A stretch of DNA of 64,000 nucleotides from CALOFP01 sp942492635 (lineage in GTDB: Bacteria > UBP6 > UBA1177 > CALOFP01): contig CALOFP010000002.1 in NCBI GenBank assembly GCA_942492635.1, forward strand, positions 1,054,001 to 1,118,000, given 5' to 3'. Below, one piece after another: positions 1 to 9,615 of this stretch (its first letter is position 1; each line of letters starts with the position of its first letter). The translations under genes were made by a program, and so were the position numbers. The notes beneath the pieces are model-generated. The model searched no databases and was not told the DNA's origin. It saw nothing but the letters and a program-made list of their open reading frames with translations.

Positions 1-3000
1 ATTTGCACGAGATCGTATTTCCATCGCATATTTCACCGGCATCGCTCTCCACAACTCCGTTTCCGCACACCTCTGAAGCAGATTTACAACTTGAAATATC
101 CCATCCCTTACATGTGTCGTTGCAGTAGGCGTAACCGGAAGTATACTTTTCACTGTCAAGTACACTACATTCAACACGATTCGAATCGCAGATCTCTTCA
201 AGAGATTCCTCAATAATTCTGTTTCCGCAACTCGGTTCCACCGCCGTACAGCCGCTGACATTCCATGACAAGCAGTCTTCAGCGCATGTTGCCGTTCCCG
301 ACTCATAGAGTCCGCCCAATTCCGAGCAGGCTTTTTCAGTACCGTCACAGATCTCGTTGCTGTCAAGATCACCGTTTCCGCAAGTTTCAGGCTTTTTTTG
401 GCTTACCCTGAATGATCTGGAGATTGATCTTGCCGAATCCGGGGTCCCGATCGCTATCTGCTCACCTGTGTAGTATCCTACGGATGTCGAGTCAAGAGGT
501 AACATATAGATAAGGCTGCTGTTTTCATCCAGAGTACCCAACGAAGTTCCATCGTGTAATATTTCTCCATCCTTTTTAAGGAAGAGGAACACTTCTTCAC
601 CTATCCTTGATGCATCCGCATTGACATAAATGTTGTAGCTATCTCCCACTTTGTAATTGGGGAATAGCTGGTCATGGGTTACATTGAAATCTATGCATCC
701 GGAGGATTCCCAATTTTTACAGTCGGATCCGCATGGAGCAAAGTTTTCGCTGTTCGTATATCCCAGTTCGCCGCAGCGAATCGATGTATCTTTTTCGCAA
801 TTCTCGCCGTCTTCAATCTCACCGTTACCGCACACCGCTGCTTTTTCACATTTGCTGGTGTCCCACCTGCAAAGTGAGTCGCAGCTGATATTTCCAGTAA
901 GTTCATCCGAAATCGTGCTGCAATCTTTTGTTTCATCAGCAGTACATTCATGATATGGCTTGCTTGCCGGGTCACACATTGTCAGAGAGCACCTAGCTTC
1001 ACTGTTAAGAAGGTTAGCCGGATTAAAAATTACATATTTTTCATGTATCAGGTCAACATCAGCCCCTGTAAAACAGTTTTCAGATATATTAAGAACTGAA
1101 ATATTGAATGGAGGAAGCGAAGTGTCTCCCAAAACTCCAGGATCTGCTATGTAGTTTTTGCTGATATCGAGCGATCTTATGTGCGGCAACTGTTTGAGAA
1201 ATGATGTTTTGCCGATTTTGTTATCGAATATTTTCAGGTCAAATATCTTGCTTTCAAAACCTTCATTTAGAATCAGGTCATTATCATCCACACCACAACC
1301 TGAAATATCCAAAACTTCGAGATTTCTTTTTAAAAGGATGTTCTTGACGGTTTTATTTCCACCGATATCCGTATTTACGGAAAGATTAACTCTCTTGAGT
1401 TTATTGAGTGTTGAAATATAGCCCAGTGAGTTGAGGTTACAGGAAGATGCATCCAACACCTCCAGATTGTCAAGTGAAGATATGGCCTTTAAATTTTTTA
1501 TGGGGTTTTTAGAAATGTTGAGATATTTTAGTTTTTGTACATTATTCAGCGAAGAGAGATCGCCTTCTTCATATCCGTTGTTGCTTATATCGAGGAACCG
1601 AAGAGACGGCATGTTCTGTATTCCGTAAATATTAAATTTTGAATTGTCGGTCGCTTTAAGAGAGCTCAATTTCGGGAAAACCGTCTTTGAACTATCGGGA
1701 TGAAGTTCAATTAAGTTGGTTTTTGAAATATCAAGGTATTCAAGATTCGTCAGGGGATATAGAAATTTCATTCCGCTGGTATTTTCAAAAGTATTTTCAC
1801 TTAAATTCAGATCCTTCATACTCAAAAGTTTGGAGATCCTTCGAAGTGAAACTTTTACCTTTGCAGCAGCATAGTTGAATTCCAGTGTTGTCAGATTGGT
1901 AAGTCTGCTCAGGGATTTGTTTATTTCGCTTACCACATGGGTGTTTTCCGAATCGGCAATATCCGAATTTCCATAATATATTATCCTGTTTGCATTAAAG
2001 TTTTTTAAGTTTTCCGTAAGAGTAAGTTTTTCCAGAGGTGAGATCTTCTCATAACCGAAAACTATTTTAAAGCTTGCACTCGTCTTTCCCGGAATTTTTT
2101 GGCAGCCGAATGAAGATTCCCGGACCATATATGCTCTGCCCCTGGCGTTATCGGACGATCTGTCGCAAAGAACCCTGTAAAGATTGCCGCTTTCATCTTT
2201 TGAAAAGCTGGAACCGTAAAGATCAAAAGGTGCGATCGTATTGTCCACAACAATTTCGAGTGCACCGTCACCTCCACAATAGGCGGCTTTCGGGTGGTTA
2301 ACAGCCATGCCCTCAATGTAATATTTTATCGATACATGTTCGGATATATCGTAGTTTTCCGCATCGTTTTCGTAATAGGCACAGAATCCTGCAACCTCTC
2401 TATCGCCCGTATTAAAAACATTCATGGCTTTACGGTAGCCTGCTGTAAGTTCGACACCATTCAGCTTTTCACAATAGTTGAAAAGAGCACCTTTAGATAA
2501 GTTTTCAGGTTGAGTCCTGTAGGCACCTAGAGTATTGAGAACTTCAACTACCGGGAAAACAACCTTATCATCCACCTTCTTTGCACAAATAATTTCTGTC
2601 TCTTTAACCTTTTGCTCTTTCACAGGATCGTAGTGTTCCATTTTGAGAAGAATGCCGCCTATCTCCGTCCCGCATCCGATTTCAATTTTTTCAAGATCCA
2701 GTGCATCGGCACTTTCATCATCGCTCCTTACTACTTCTGTTTTAAGATCACCTTCAGTTTTGCTGCACATCACTTTTCTGTAAACGGCACCGTCGTAGCC
2801 ATTAGTTCCAATTCTTGTAAAAGGAACGTAGTCGAGAAGCTGATTCTCCGGAGATTTAAAAGATTTAAGTTTTTTAAGATGTTCGATTCCACGAACCGAT
2901 TTTAGTGCCCCGATCGGGTATTGGGGGTTAGATGAATTTGAAATTTCACACTTGAGTTCTTCAATATTTTCAACGTCATCTGTTCTCAAGTACCACCGAT

Positions 3001-6000
3001 GGTCATTAACACCGGGAGTAGGAATTTCCTTGTGGGATGAACCGGCAATGTCACCGGAAAGTTTATTTATTTTATCCCATCCGATTTTTTCTATAAGACA
3101 CAGTTTAAAATTTATGTCGGCAACATCTATTGCATCGTACGGAACACATTCCGTCAAGACAGGTGATAGAGCTGTGGATTTTCTTGTCCCCTTCATACAA
3201 GGACAATTTTCAATTTTTTCCCAGCAACCGTCCACATTACCGGCATCACATTCATCTTTGCTCGACACCGTTATTTCTTTGTCATTTTCTGTGTACCAGC
3301 CGAGTGAACTTATGTCAGCGGATTCACCTTTCCTGCAACGGTACTCCATATCCTGATTCTTTACGTTGTAGAAATAGGTGACTTCGCTCTTGTAGTCATT
3401 GCCCTCGAAATGGCATTTCATGTCTTCCTTGGTATTTATACAGCTGTTCCCCAACCTGAACCAGCTCTCATCTTCACAGGTTTCCGCCTTTTTACAATCC
3501 CATTCGCATTCGAAATCGTCCGAAGGCTCCCATGACTCCGTTTCGGTATTCCAGGTCTGTTTGAACATGCCGTTCTCGTTGGCTCCTTTGTATTCGCCTT
3601 GACTTGGTATGTCACCGCACTTTTTATCCCTGGTGTTTGAGATACATTCGTCATTTTCGTTGTGGAAGTCTTTATCACATTTCCATTCGCATTCGCCCGG
3701 TCCTGGTTGGTCCCAACTGTTTTCAGTCCATTCTTGTTCGAACTTTTCTTCTTTTTCACCGGATGCCCACACGGCGTTTTCAACACCGTGCGGCGGACAA
3801 GGTTCCATCCGGAGGTTTTTCACACAATGATCTTTTTCACCTATTTTTTCTATGTGTTGCTCAGATCCACAATGCCAGAGACAGTTTTGAACACCGGGGG
3901 AATCAGCTCCTGGAATCCATTCCCTATTTTCTTCATCCCATTGGGCTTTGACATATCCGTTCGGATTAAAATCATGCCATGAAGCACCTACTGCTTTCTC
4001 ATCGTAGTTTTTGCATTTGAAATATTTTGTGTTGCTTAGACAGCGGAATTCACCTTTGCCATATGCGTTGTACTCCATATGGAAGTCGGCTTCACATTTT
4101 CTAATACCTGTCGCAAGAGCAGAAACTTCATAGTCATCAAGTTTCACGTTTAAAATCTTTATTTCGTCCATGCTGCCCGTGAAAAAGCCATACTTGCTCA
4201 TGTCTTCACTGCTGGCTGCCCCAAGGACAAGAACAGCCGGGTTAATCGTGTCTATAGGTTTTGCTATTGATTCAGCTTTCATACCATTTACATATATATT
4301 TATCTCAGAAGATGTGTAGGTTAATGATATGTTGAACCAGTTATTGCGACTCTCATCATCATTTCCGTACTGGAGTTTGTAATTTTCTAAATTTATTCTA
4401 GTCGGAAGAACGAAGTTGTTGTCGAAAAGAAATTTTAATTCGCGACCGTTTGTTGTATTTTCCCACCAGATGCGTAATCCAACCTGTTTTGTGGCTGGAA
4501 TAAAGCTGTCAACGAGCGTGCAAGCCACAAGGCAGTTTTCCAGTTTTGCCCATAAAGATAATGTGAACGATGAATTAAAAAGGAATGTTCCAGAAACTCC
4601 TGATGTGTTGATTGTGTTTGTATCAGACTGAGTCATATTAAAATATTGGCTGGAAGATCCACCTCCTCCAAGATCATAAGGATTAACCCAAACTAAGTTG
4701 TTTCGTAATCCATTGAAATTTAAAACATTGCTGTTTGTCACACGTAATATTTCCGGTTCACTTTCATCCATCAATATTTGTGGTACGTCTGCAGTTGCTG
4801 ACTTATAGAAGGCACCGTTATTGTTGCTTCCACTGGCATCAAAAATTGTACAGAAGTTATCGTTGCAGACAGGGCTTATCTTATCATTTACTACGCTCCC
4901 AAATGGGTAGTAGAGGATTTTTGAAGTTTCATCCGGGCTTTCATCTTCAACGCAAATGTAATCAACTTCATGGTAACCGGGATTACAGTCGCATATGCCC
5001 GTCTCCGCTATGCAGGTACCGCCAGGTGCGCATTTGGGCGTGAAGTAAATATAGTAGAGATAAAACGTCTCTCCGTTAAAGGTGATTGGTATCCTTTCTA
5101 CAGCCAGTAAATTGCACATGAAAAGAGAAATGAAATTATTAATTTCGCTGCCTCTGTACTCCAATCTTCTCTGGGTATCCTTTTCTATTCCGAGGAAGAG
5201 GTACTCCAGCCCGGTGAACTGGGTCAGAAGTTCAAAATCCCCAATCGGGTTGTTTGATATGTCGAGGCTTTTCAGGTTCGGCAGCCTGAGCAATGGTTTT
5301 ATTGATTTGATTTCATTGCCGGAAATATTCAGGGATGTGAGGTTGGGGAGGAACTGGATTCCTTCGAGGGATGTTATTCCTTTTCCGCTCAAATCCAGTG
5401 TCTGAACGACTGAGGGATCAAAGTTTTCAAGATATATCGGTTCTTCCCTGATGTAGGATACTTTCAGCTCGTAAGTAGGAGTGCCTTCCCAGCTTTCTAC
5501 TGAAACATAGATCTGTCCAGGGCCTGAAAGTGTACACTTGTTTGTTGCCGCACCGCCGTATCTCGCTATCATGCAGTCGTAATCTTCGCTTCTTGCCGGA
5601 GCTCCCTTCTTGAGATACAACCCGGCGAATCCGTTTGTTGAGTTGATTACGGCCTCAAGCTCTCCCGAACCCGGATCGTATGGTCCGTAATCGTGCCAGC
5701 GGTTCATTGAAATCGAACTGTTTTTGACAACTTCAACTTCGTTAAGGGTCGTGTCATATTCGCGAATCTTCAATAAATATTCGGAATTTGCCGAGGCTCC
5801 TCGGACAGAAACATACATTGTTCCGGGATTGTCTGATGTGCAGATTTCATCACCTTCGGAGAGGTACGGTCTGCAGTCCCAGTTGTATGTGTCGGGAGCC
5901 GACCCCTGTCTCACATAGAGATCGGGATCGCCGCTCTTTGTTTCGAGCGTTACTTCAAATCGAGTTTTTGTTGTGTCGAAGGGACCGTAGTGACGCCACT

Positions 6001-6511
6001 CTCCCTGCTGGAGAATGCCTTTATCAGTTGTAGCGCCCACTGTTCCGGCAACTTCGCCGAGCGCCTCCCTGAGAGCCTTGTCCTTGAACGGTGAAGTCTC
6101 GAGAACAACTCTGTGATCAACGGTTTGCCTTACATAACTGAAAGACCAAATTTCAGATACGGCGGCTATAACTTTATAGTCTCCTGTTTGAGTATATTCA
6201 TGGTGGAAAAGCATTCCGCCGTGGAAAAGCTCGCACACATTGTCTGAAATGCAGTCGTTTATGTTGGCGTTGTATACAATTCCGTCGCCCCAATCTATGG
6301 CAACCGCGTATTTGAATGAGTCGGATTCGGTGTAGTTATCGGGATCGAATGGAAGTCCGTTTACCTCGGCGGTTCCTGTGAACGAACAGTTTCCGGTCCG
6401 GGAACACACCTCGGGATCGTTAATGCTGAAATTTGTTACATTAACTTCTTCCCAACATCCGGTAAAAACGAACAATGAAACAAATAAGAGAAAAATCCCC
6501 GTTAACCTCAT
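1..6511 (-). CDS. Giant modular surface lipoprotein (LRR, LamG-like, PPC-like, Cys-rich repeats), 3' end off window
   Basis: Partial gene leaving the window on the left: 2170 codons without a stop. The ATG has GGAG six bases upstream and opens a signal peptide with lipobox F-T-G-C (acylated Cys19), so an exported lipoprotein is expected. Visible modules: two PPC-like domains (about 160-260 and 265-350; the first has G-D-P-D-L-Y-V-R), leucine-rich repeats (about 360-445 and 1535-1805), an EGF-like Cys cluster (490-525), a LamG/concanavalin-like stretch (535-800), Cys/Trp modules of the form C-E-W-x-C (800-1015), and C-G-N-G...E-x-C-D repeats of DUF4215 type from about 1845 to the edge. Such mosaics are known as surface binding or adhesion proteins; a ligand cannot be inferred. 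No enzyme motif was seen in the part present. The frame stays open throughout. Confidence 0.9.
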   Translation of the reverse strand, partial: MRLTGIFLLFVSLFVFTGCWEEVNVTNFSINDPEVCSRTGNCSFTGTAEVNGLPFDPDNYTESDSFKYAVAIDWGDGIVYNANINDCISDNVCELFHGGMLFHHEYTQTGDYKVIAAVSEIWSFSYVRQTVDHRVVLETSPFKDKALREALGEVAGTVGATTDKGILQQGEWRHYGPFDTTKTRFEVTLETKSGDPDLYVRQGSAPDTYNWDCRPYLSEGDEICTSDNPGTMYVSVRGASANSEYLLKIREYDTTLNEVEVVKNSSISMNRWHDYGPYDPGSGELEAVINSTNGFAGLYLKKGAPARSEDYDCMIARYGGAATNKCTLSGPGQIYVSVESWEGTPTYELKVSYIREEPIYLENFDPSVVQTLDLSGKGITSLEGIQFLPNLTSLNISGNEIKSIKPLLRLPNLKSLDISNNPIGDFELLTQFTGLEYLFLGIEKDTQRRLEYRGSEINNFISLFMCNLLAVERIPITFNGETFYLYYIYFTPKCAPGGTCIAETGICDCNPGYHEVDYICVEDESPDETSKILYYPFGSVVNDKISPVCNDNFCTIFDASGSNNNGAFYKSATADVPQILMDESEPEILRVTNSNVLNFNGLRNNLVWVNPYDLGGGGSSSQYFNMTQSDTNTINTSGVSGTFLFNSSFTLSLWAKLENCLVACTLVDSFIPATKQVGLRIWWENTTNGRELKFLFDNNFVLPTRINLENYKLQYGNDDESRNNWFNISLTYTSSEINIYVNGMKAESIAKPIDTINPAVLVLGAASSEDMSKYGFFTGSMDEIKILNVKLDDYEVSALATGIRKCEADFHMEYNAYGKGEFRCLSNTKYFKCKNYDEKAVGASWHDFNPNGYVKAQWDEENREWIPGADSPGVQNCLWHCGSEQHIEKIGEKDHCVKNLRMEPCPPHGVENAVWASGEKEEKFEQEWTENSWDQPGPGECEWKCDKDFHNENDECISNTRDKKCGDIPSQGEYKGANENGMFKQTWNTETESWEPSDDFECEWDCKKAETCEDESWFRLGNSCINTKEDMKCHFEGNDYKSEVTYFYNVKNQDMEYRCRKGESADISSLGWYTENDKEITVSSKDECDAGNVDGCWEKIENCPCMKGTRKSTALSPVLTECVPYDAIDVADINFKLCLIEKIGWDKINKLSGDIAGSSHKEIPTPGVNDHRWYLRTDDVENIEELKCEISNSSNPQYPIGALKSVRGIEHLKKLKSFKSPENQLLDYVPFTRIGTNGYDGAVYRKVMCSKTEGDLKTEVVRSDDESADALDLEKIEIGCGTEIGGILLKMEHYDPVKEQKVKETEIICAKKVDDKVVFPVVEVLNTLGAYRTQPENLSKGALFNYCEKLNGVELTAGYRKAMNVFNTGDREVAGFCAYYENDAENYDISEHVSIKYYIEGMAVNHPKAAYCGGDGALEIVVDNTIAPFDLYGSSFSKDESGNLYRVLCDRSSDNARGRAYMVRESSFGCQKIPGKTSASFKIVFGYEKISPLEKLTLTENLKNFNANRIIYYGNSDIADSENTHVVSEINKSLSRLTNLTTLEFNYAAAKVKVSLRRISKLLSMKDLNLSENTFENTSGMKFLYPLTNLEYLDISKTNLIELHPDSSKTVFPKLSSLKATDNSKFNIYGIQNMPSLRFLDISNNGYEEGDLSSLNNVQKLKYLNISKNPIKNLKAISSLDNLEVLDASSCNLNSLGYISTLNKLKRVNLSVNTDIGGNKTVKNILLKRNLEVLDISGCGVDDNDLILNEGFESKIFDLKIFDNKIGKTSFLKQLPHIRSLDISKNYIADPGVLGDTSLPPFNISVLNISENCFTGADVDLIHEKYVIFNPANLLNSEARCSLTMCDPASKPYHECTADETKDCSTISDELTGNISCDSLCRWDTSKCEKAAVCGNGEIEDGENCEKDTSIRCGELGYTNSENFAPCGSDCKNWESSGCIDFNVTHDQLFPNYKVGDSYNIYVNADASRIGEEVFLFLKKDGEILHDGTSLGTLDENSSLIYMLPLDSTSVGYYTGEQIAIGTPDSARSISRSFRVSQKKPETCGNGDLDSNEICDGTEKACSELGGLYESGTATCAEDCLSWNVSGCTAVEPSCGNRIIEESLEEICDSNRVECSVLDSEKYTSGYAYCNDTCKGWDISSCKSASEVCGNGVVESDAGEICDGNTISCK

Positions 6512-6555
6512 TCTGATCTCCAATAATTTTTGATTTTTGCAACTATGTAGTAAAA

Positions 6556-6584
6556 GCTATATATCTAATAATAAAATATGTCAA
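6556..6584 (-). promoter_or_regulatory. Sigma-70-type promoter of the giant lipoprotein gene
   Basis: On the minus strand TTGACA (6579-6584) is separated by 17 bases from TATAGC (6556-6561), about 45 bases upstream of the ATG in very AT-rich DNA. Found by eye, not tested. Confidence 0.6.
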
Positions 6585-6860
6585 ATAAAAGTATTTGCTT
6601 TCATCTGTCCATTAGCTAAAAGTGAAATGGATGAATTTAAAGAGAATGTATGAAAGTGTAAAAAATCAAAATAGCTTGTTAAATTAGATCTATAGGTGTG
6701 TTTGGGATAAGTGTGAAACATTTTCTCCTTCGGGGTATATGTAAAAGCAATGTATCAGGTTTGAGTTTATTTGGGTCTGAAATTTTTTATTTATTTCTAT
6801 CCAAAAACGGAACTGAAAGGATAAAGAACAAGAAAAATCACTTATGATTCCAGAATCACT

Positions 6861-7173
6861 TAGAAAAAATTAACCTGGCCAATTCAGTCACTGATACGAT
6901 CAAATTATTCGTATCTTGATGGAAGTTGCCGTCGGATCGGTCTGAAAAAAAATAATCAGCTGAAGACAGTCGTTATTGTGGTCTAGATATTTGTAATTTC
7001 GTGGATTCAGCGGCTGGAACGGGCTCGATATTTTTTTTTCTGAGGATTTCAGGAGCTGATTTGGGGTGGGGGAGATTTTTACAGGTCTCTAAATGCCTGT
7101 CTGTTGAAATGTTGGTGCGGATCTGCGTTGGGAAATAATCTCTCCTTTATCCTCCCCTTACAATAAGGGGAGG
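6861..7173 (+). repeat. Dispersed intergenic repeat, copy A
   Basis: About 310 bp shared in the same module order with 40022-40375 (inverted) and 56031-56345. Modules in order: an A-rich lead-in with ATTCAGTCACTG; a GATGGAAGTTGCCG block (GATGAAAATAACTGCCG in B); a block ending AATTTCGTGGATTCAGCGGC; TTTTTACAGGTCTCT; GGGAAATAA; and a terminal hairpin CCTCCCCTTA-caa-TAAGGGGAGG (7151-7173). Long shared words alternate with diverged spacers, so this is an old family. It has no coding capacity and no recognisable terminal inverted repeats, so its mechanism of spread is unknown. Confidence 0.8.
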
Positions 7174-7222
7174 AGGCCGAGATAAGAATTTGGAGGTGTC
7201 TATCTAACTGTGCGTTTAAACG

Positions 7223-7388
7223 CACCGCTACAATCCTTTCACCCGTACCGGGTTCGGTTGTCGGAGTAACCGATATTTAAATTGATTTTAGTGGTGAGAC
7301 AGGAAGATTTTCAGCGTTTCCCCGTTCGCGTTTGTTCGCGTGGTTCGTGGCTGATATTTCCCTGCTTTCGTGGTACTTCGTGGTTTGG
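7223..7388 (-). repeat. CACGAA-rich dispersed repeat, copy 1
   Basis: 166 bp, nearly identical to 9451-9615 over long blocks (CACCGCT, GGGTTCGGTTGTCGG, AACCGATATTTAAATTGA, GAGACAGGAAG, GTTCGCGTGGTTCGTGGCTG). On the minus strand its distal half is a run of 7-10-base units such as CCACGAA and CGCGAAC. It lies 42 bases past the stop of the beta-helix lipoprotein gene. Confidence 0.85.
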
Positions 7389-7430
7389 ATAGGGTCGACA
7401 CGCCGGCCGCCCCCTGCGAGTGGTTTCAGG

Positions 7431-9152
7431 TTATTGAATTTCATCCGCTCCCATGTCGAATCCGTTTCCAGAGGGACGCTTTTCTTTTTCATAATCCCAC
7501 ATTTTGTCGGTAACTCCGGGACGGTAGTTGGGGTGGTTGGGTATAGAGAGGGGATTTATGCCTTTGTCTTTTGCAGGTGATGAATTGGAGATGCCGAAAT
7601 TTTCCCTTATTTTTGCCAGCTGTTCAAAGGTCGGATTGGAAATGTCCGGAACGGCGGGGGCTTCGAGTTGCGGATCTGTGTCGTAAATTCCGTGTGTTTC
7701 TGAATTGTATGGGGTGCCGGTTTTTGCAATGTTCTGATGGTAGAGGTTGTAATCCAGATACCATGTTGCCGGAAGATCGCCTCTTATCCAGAAAAAGTAG
7801 GGATCGCTCTTCGCCGGGTGGTTGTCGCTGAATATGTTGTTGAAAATGTAGGTGGGACCGACCTGGTGGCTGTTGCTGCGGATCATTATGAGTGATCTGA
7901 GTTTTGGATCGCTGTTTTTGTAGAAAGTGTTGTTGTAGACCCAGCTGTTTTCTGCGTTCATAACCGCGAATGCACCGTCACCTCTGCAGCCCGAAAAGAT
8001 GTTGTTCCGAACTATCGCATGGGTCACTACGGCCGCAGTGGAATCCGGAATTCCAGGCTCGCCTGTCCCGATTCCCACGGCCGCGTTTCCCCATCCGTTT
8101 CCGGCTGACGGCCCGAACACGTTGTTTTCGTAGATTATTTTCTCTGCGTTGATCTTGCTGTAAATGAGCCAGTCTCCCTTTCCGTCTCTGTGGAAAAGCC
8201 AGCAGCCTCTCACGACCACATCGCTTACAGGCGGCTCCTCACCTGCAACTCCGTTTGATCCGAAAATGTCGATAACTTCCTGATAGTATTCACCGTTCAT
8301 GTTTCTTTTTGCCGGATTCCATGCGATTACATTTTCGATCAACAGCCTCTTAACTTTTCCTGAAACCTTTATTACGTCCATGTCGAAGGGTGCGTCGTGA
8401 GCGATCAGGTTTCTTAGGGTGACGTCTGTCGCATCAAGTACACGGATCAGGCCGTCGCTGGCGTTACCCTGGTTCCAGTTTCCGTACACCTCAAATCCAT
8501 CGATGCCGCTGTTTTCGATCTTTGAAAGACGAACAGCGCTGTTGTTGCCGGAATAGATCTTTGCCTTTCCGATTCCGTCTGCTGAAATGAGCCACATGTC
8601 GCTCTTGAGCGTGGTCCATCCCTCATTGTAAGTTCCCTCATGAACGCAGACGGCTCCGTCCGTTCCGACTCTTTTGATGCCCTGTTTGATGGTCAGGCAG
8701 GGAGCGTTTTCATCGCCGCATTCCGCACTGTCCGAACCGGTTTTTGCAACATGAACGGCACCATCCTCTGCGCAGCGATCCTTTTCCGGTTCAGGATCAC
8801 CCGGTTCTTCATCCGCATCGGAAACCGGCTGCTCCTGGTCGACCGGCTCATCATCCGGTTTGCCGGGATCTTCAGGATCGTCATCATTTTGAGATGTATC
8901 GTCTTTGTGATGGGGATTTTCATCATCGGCAGGATCATTTTTATTGTCGTTCTCAGGTTCATTTCCGTTTGACTTGTCCGGTTTTTCCGAATCGTTTGTA
9001 GCGGAATCCGTAATTTCATCACTTTTGTTTTCTGTACCTTCGTCGTTTAAAATAGTTTGGTCGTCTTCATTAACGTTCGCTTTTCCCGTGTCATCACCGC
9101 AGGCGATGAACAGGAAAAAGACCATGAAAAAGAATAAGTTTCGATAATTCAT
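7431..9152 (-). CDS. Lipoprotein with acidic linker and right-handed beta-helix domain
   Basis: 573 residues. The signal peptide ends in lipobox F-I-A-C (Cys18). Residues about 20-125 are a low-complexity linker of Asp, Glu, Asn, Pro and Ser, as in surface lipoproteins that need a spacer. The rest opens with H-V-A-K-T-G-S-D and P-C-L-T-I-K-Q-G (DUF1565-like start of pectate-lyase-type beta-helices), continues with many short N-N-x-F / V-R-N-N-I-F rungs, and ends in D-M-G-A-D-E. That ending is common in this family. Such folds act as polysaccharide lyases or as plain binding scaffolds; I see no confident catalytic set, so substrate and activity are open. The ATG has GAGAGG upstream. CACGAA-rich repeats flank the gene on both sides. 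Confidence 0.85.
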   Translation of the reverse strand: MNYRNLFFFMVFFLFIACGDDTGKANVNEDDQTILNDEGTENKSDEITDSATNDSEKPDKSNGNEPENDNKNDPADDENPHHKDDTSQNDDDPEDPGKPDDEPVDQEQPVSDADEEPGDPEPEKDRCAEDGAVHVAKTGSDSAECGDENAPCLTIKQGIKRVGTDGAVCVHEGTYNEGWTTLKSDMWLISADGIGKAKIYSGNNSAVRLSKIENSGIDGFEVYGNWNQGNASDGLIRVLDATDVTLRNLIAHDAPFDMDVIKVSGKVKRLLIENVIAWNPAKRNMNGEYYQEVIDIFGSNGVAGEEPPVSDVVVRGCWLFHRDGKGDWLIYSKINAEKIIYENNVFGPSAGNGWGNAAVGIGTGEPGIPDSTAAVVTHAIVRNNIFSGCRGDGAFAVMNAENSWVYNNTFYKNSDPKLRSLIMIRSNSHQVGPTYIFNNIFSDNHPAKSDPYFFWIRGDLPATWYLDYNLYHQNIAKTGTPYNSETHGIYDTDPQLEAPAVPDISNPTFEQLAKIRENFGISNSSPAKDKGINPLSIPNHPNYRPGVTDKMWDYEKEKRPSGNGFDMGADEIQ

Positions 9153-9586
9153 GCGGTTTTCCTCTCTTTTGGTTGTGAGAACAACTGTACCAGTTATGAA
9201 ACAAATATGGAAATAAATGATTTCGTTGGAAAAGATGATGTTCGTTGCGAATTTGTCCTGCAGCCTGTCAAAATCATCAATTTATATTCAGAAATAGCCT
9301 CAAAAAATATATCTTGACCGATTCAGTCGTTGGAACGATCAAATTATTTGCTGCAACAATGTAATCCCTTCGGGATAGGTCGCGGTTATCTGAAAATCCT
9401 GAGGTCTTCGATCATGGGGTTGTTTCTTGCTATAGGTAGGTTGACACACACACCGCTGCAATACTTCCACCCGTTCCGGGTTCGGTTGTCGGGGGAACCG
9501 ATATTTAAATTGAGTTTAGTGATGAGACAGGAAGGTTTTCCCTTCTTCCTCGTTCGCGTTTGTTCGCGTGGTTCGTGGCTGATCTT
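9153..9586. other. Gene-free 0.43-kb stretch between the beta-helix and AraC genes
   Basis: Holds the upstream region of the beta-helix gene, a short fragment of the large dispersed repeat (9301-9353) and most of CACGAA-rich copy 2 (from 9451). No further gene is evident. A weak promoter-like TTTCCA-18-TACAGT lies upstream of the lipoprotein ATG on the minus strand but is not convincing. Confidence 0.6.
9301..9353 (+). repeat. Truncated copy of the dispersed repeat (lead-in module only)
   Basis: CAAAAAATAT followed by CGATTCAGTCGTTGGAACG and AAATTATTTG matches the first module of copies A (around 6870) and C (around 56030). The later modules, including the terminal hairpin, are absent. Confidence 0.65.
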
Positions 9587-9615
9587 TCACTGTTTTCCTG
9601 TTGTTCGTGGTTTGG
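9451..9615 (-). repeat. CACGAA-rich dispersed repeat, copy 2 (overlaps the AraC 3' end)
   Basis: 165 bp, direct repeat of 7223-7388. The last 29 bases (9587-9615) lie inside the AraC-family gene and encode its final residues and stop codon. Confidence 0.85.

Larger units (their letters stand above)
6512..7430. other. Gene-free 0.9-kb stretch filled by repeats
   Basis: No reading frame here looks like a gene. The left part holds the lipoprotein promoter; 6861-7173 is a full copy of the large dispersed repeat and 7223-7388 is a copy of the CACGAA-rich repeat. Short open frames in this DNA are products of the repeats. Confidence 0.7.

Noticed and set aside
7332..7580. Plus-strand open frame beginning in the CACGAA-rich repeat, with a like frame at 9330-9650
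   Set aside because: Both frames arise from the same repeat DNA (F-A-W-F-V-A-D type words) and run into antisense sequence of flanking genes.
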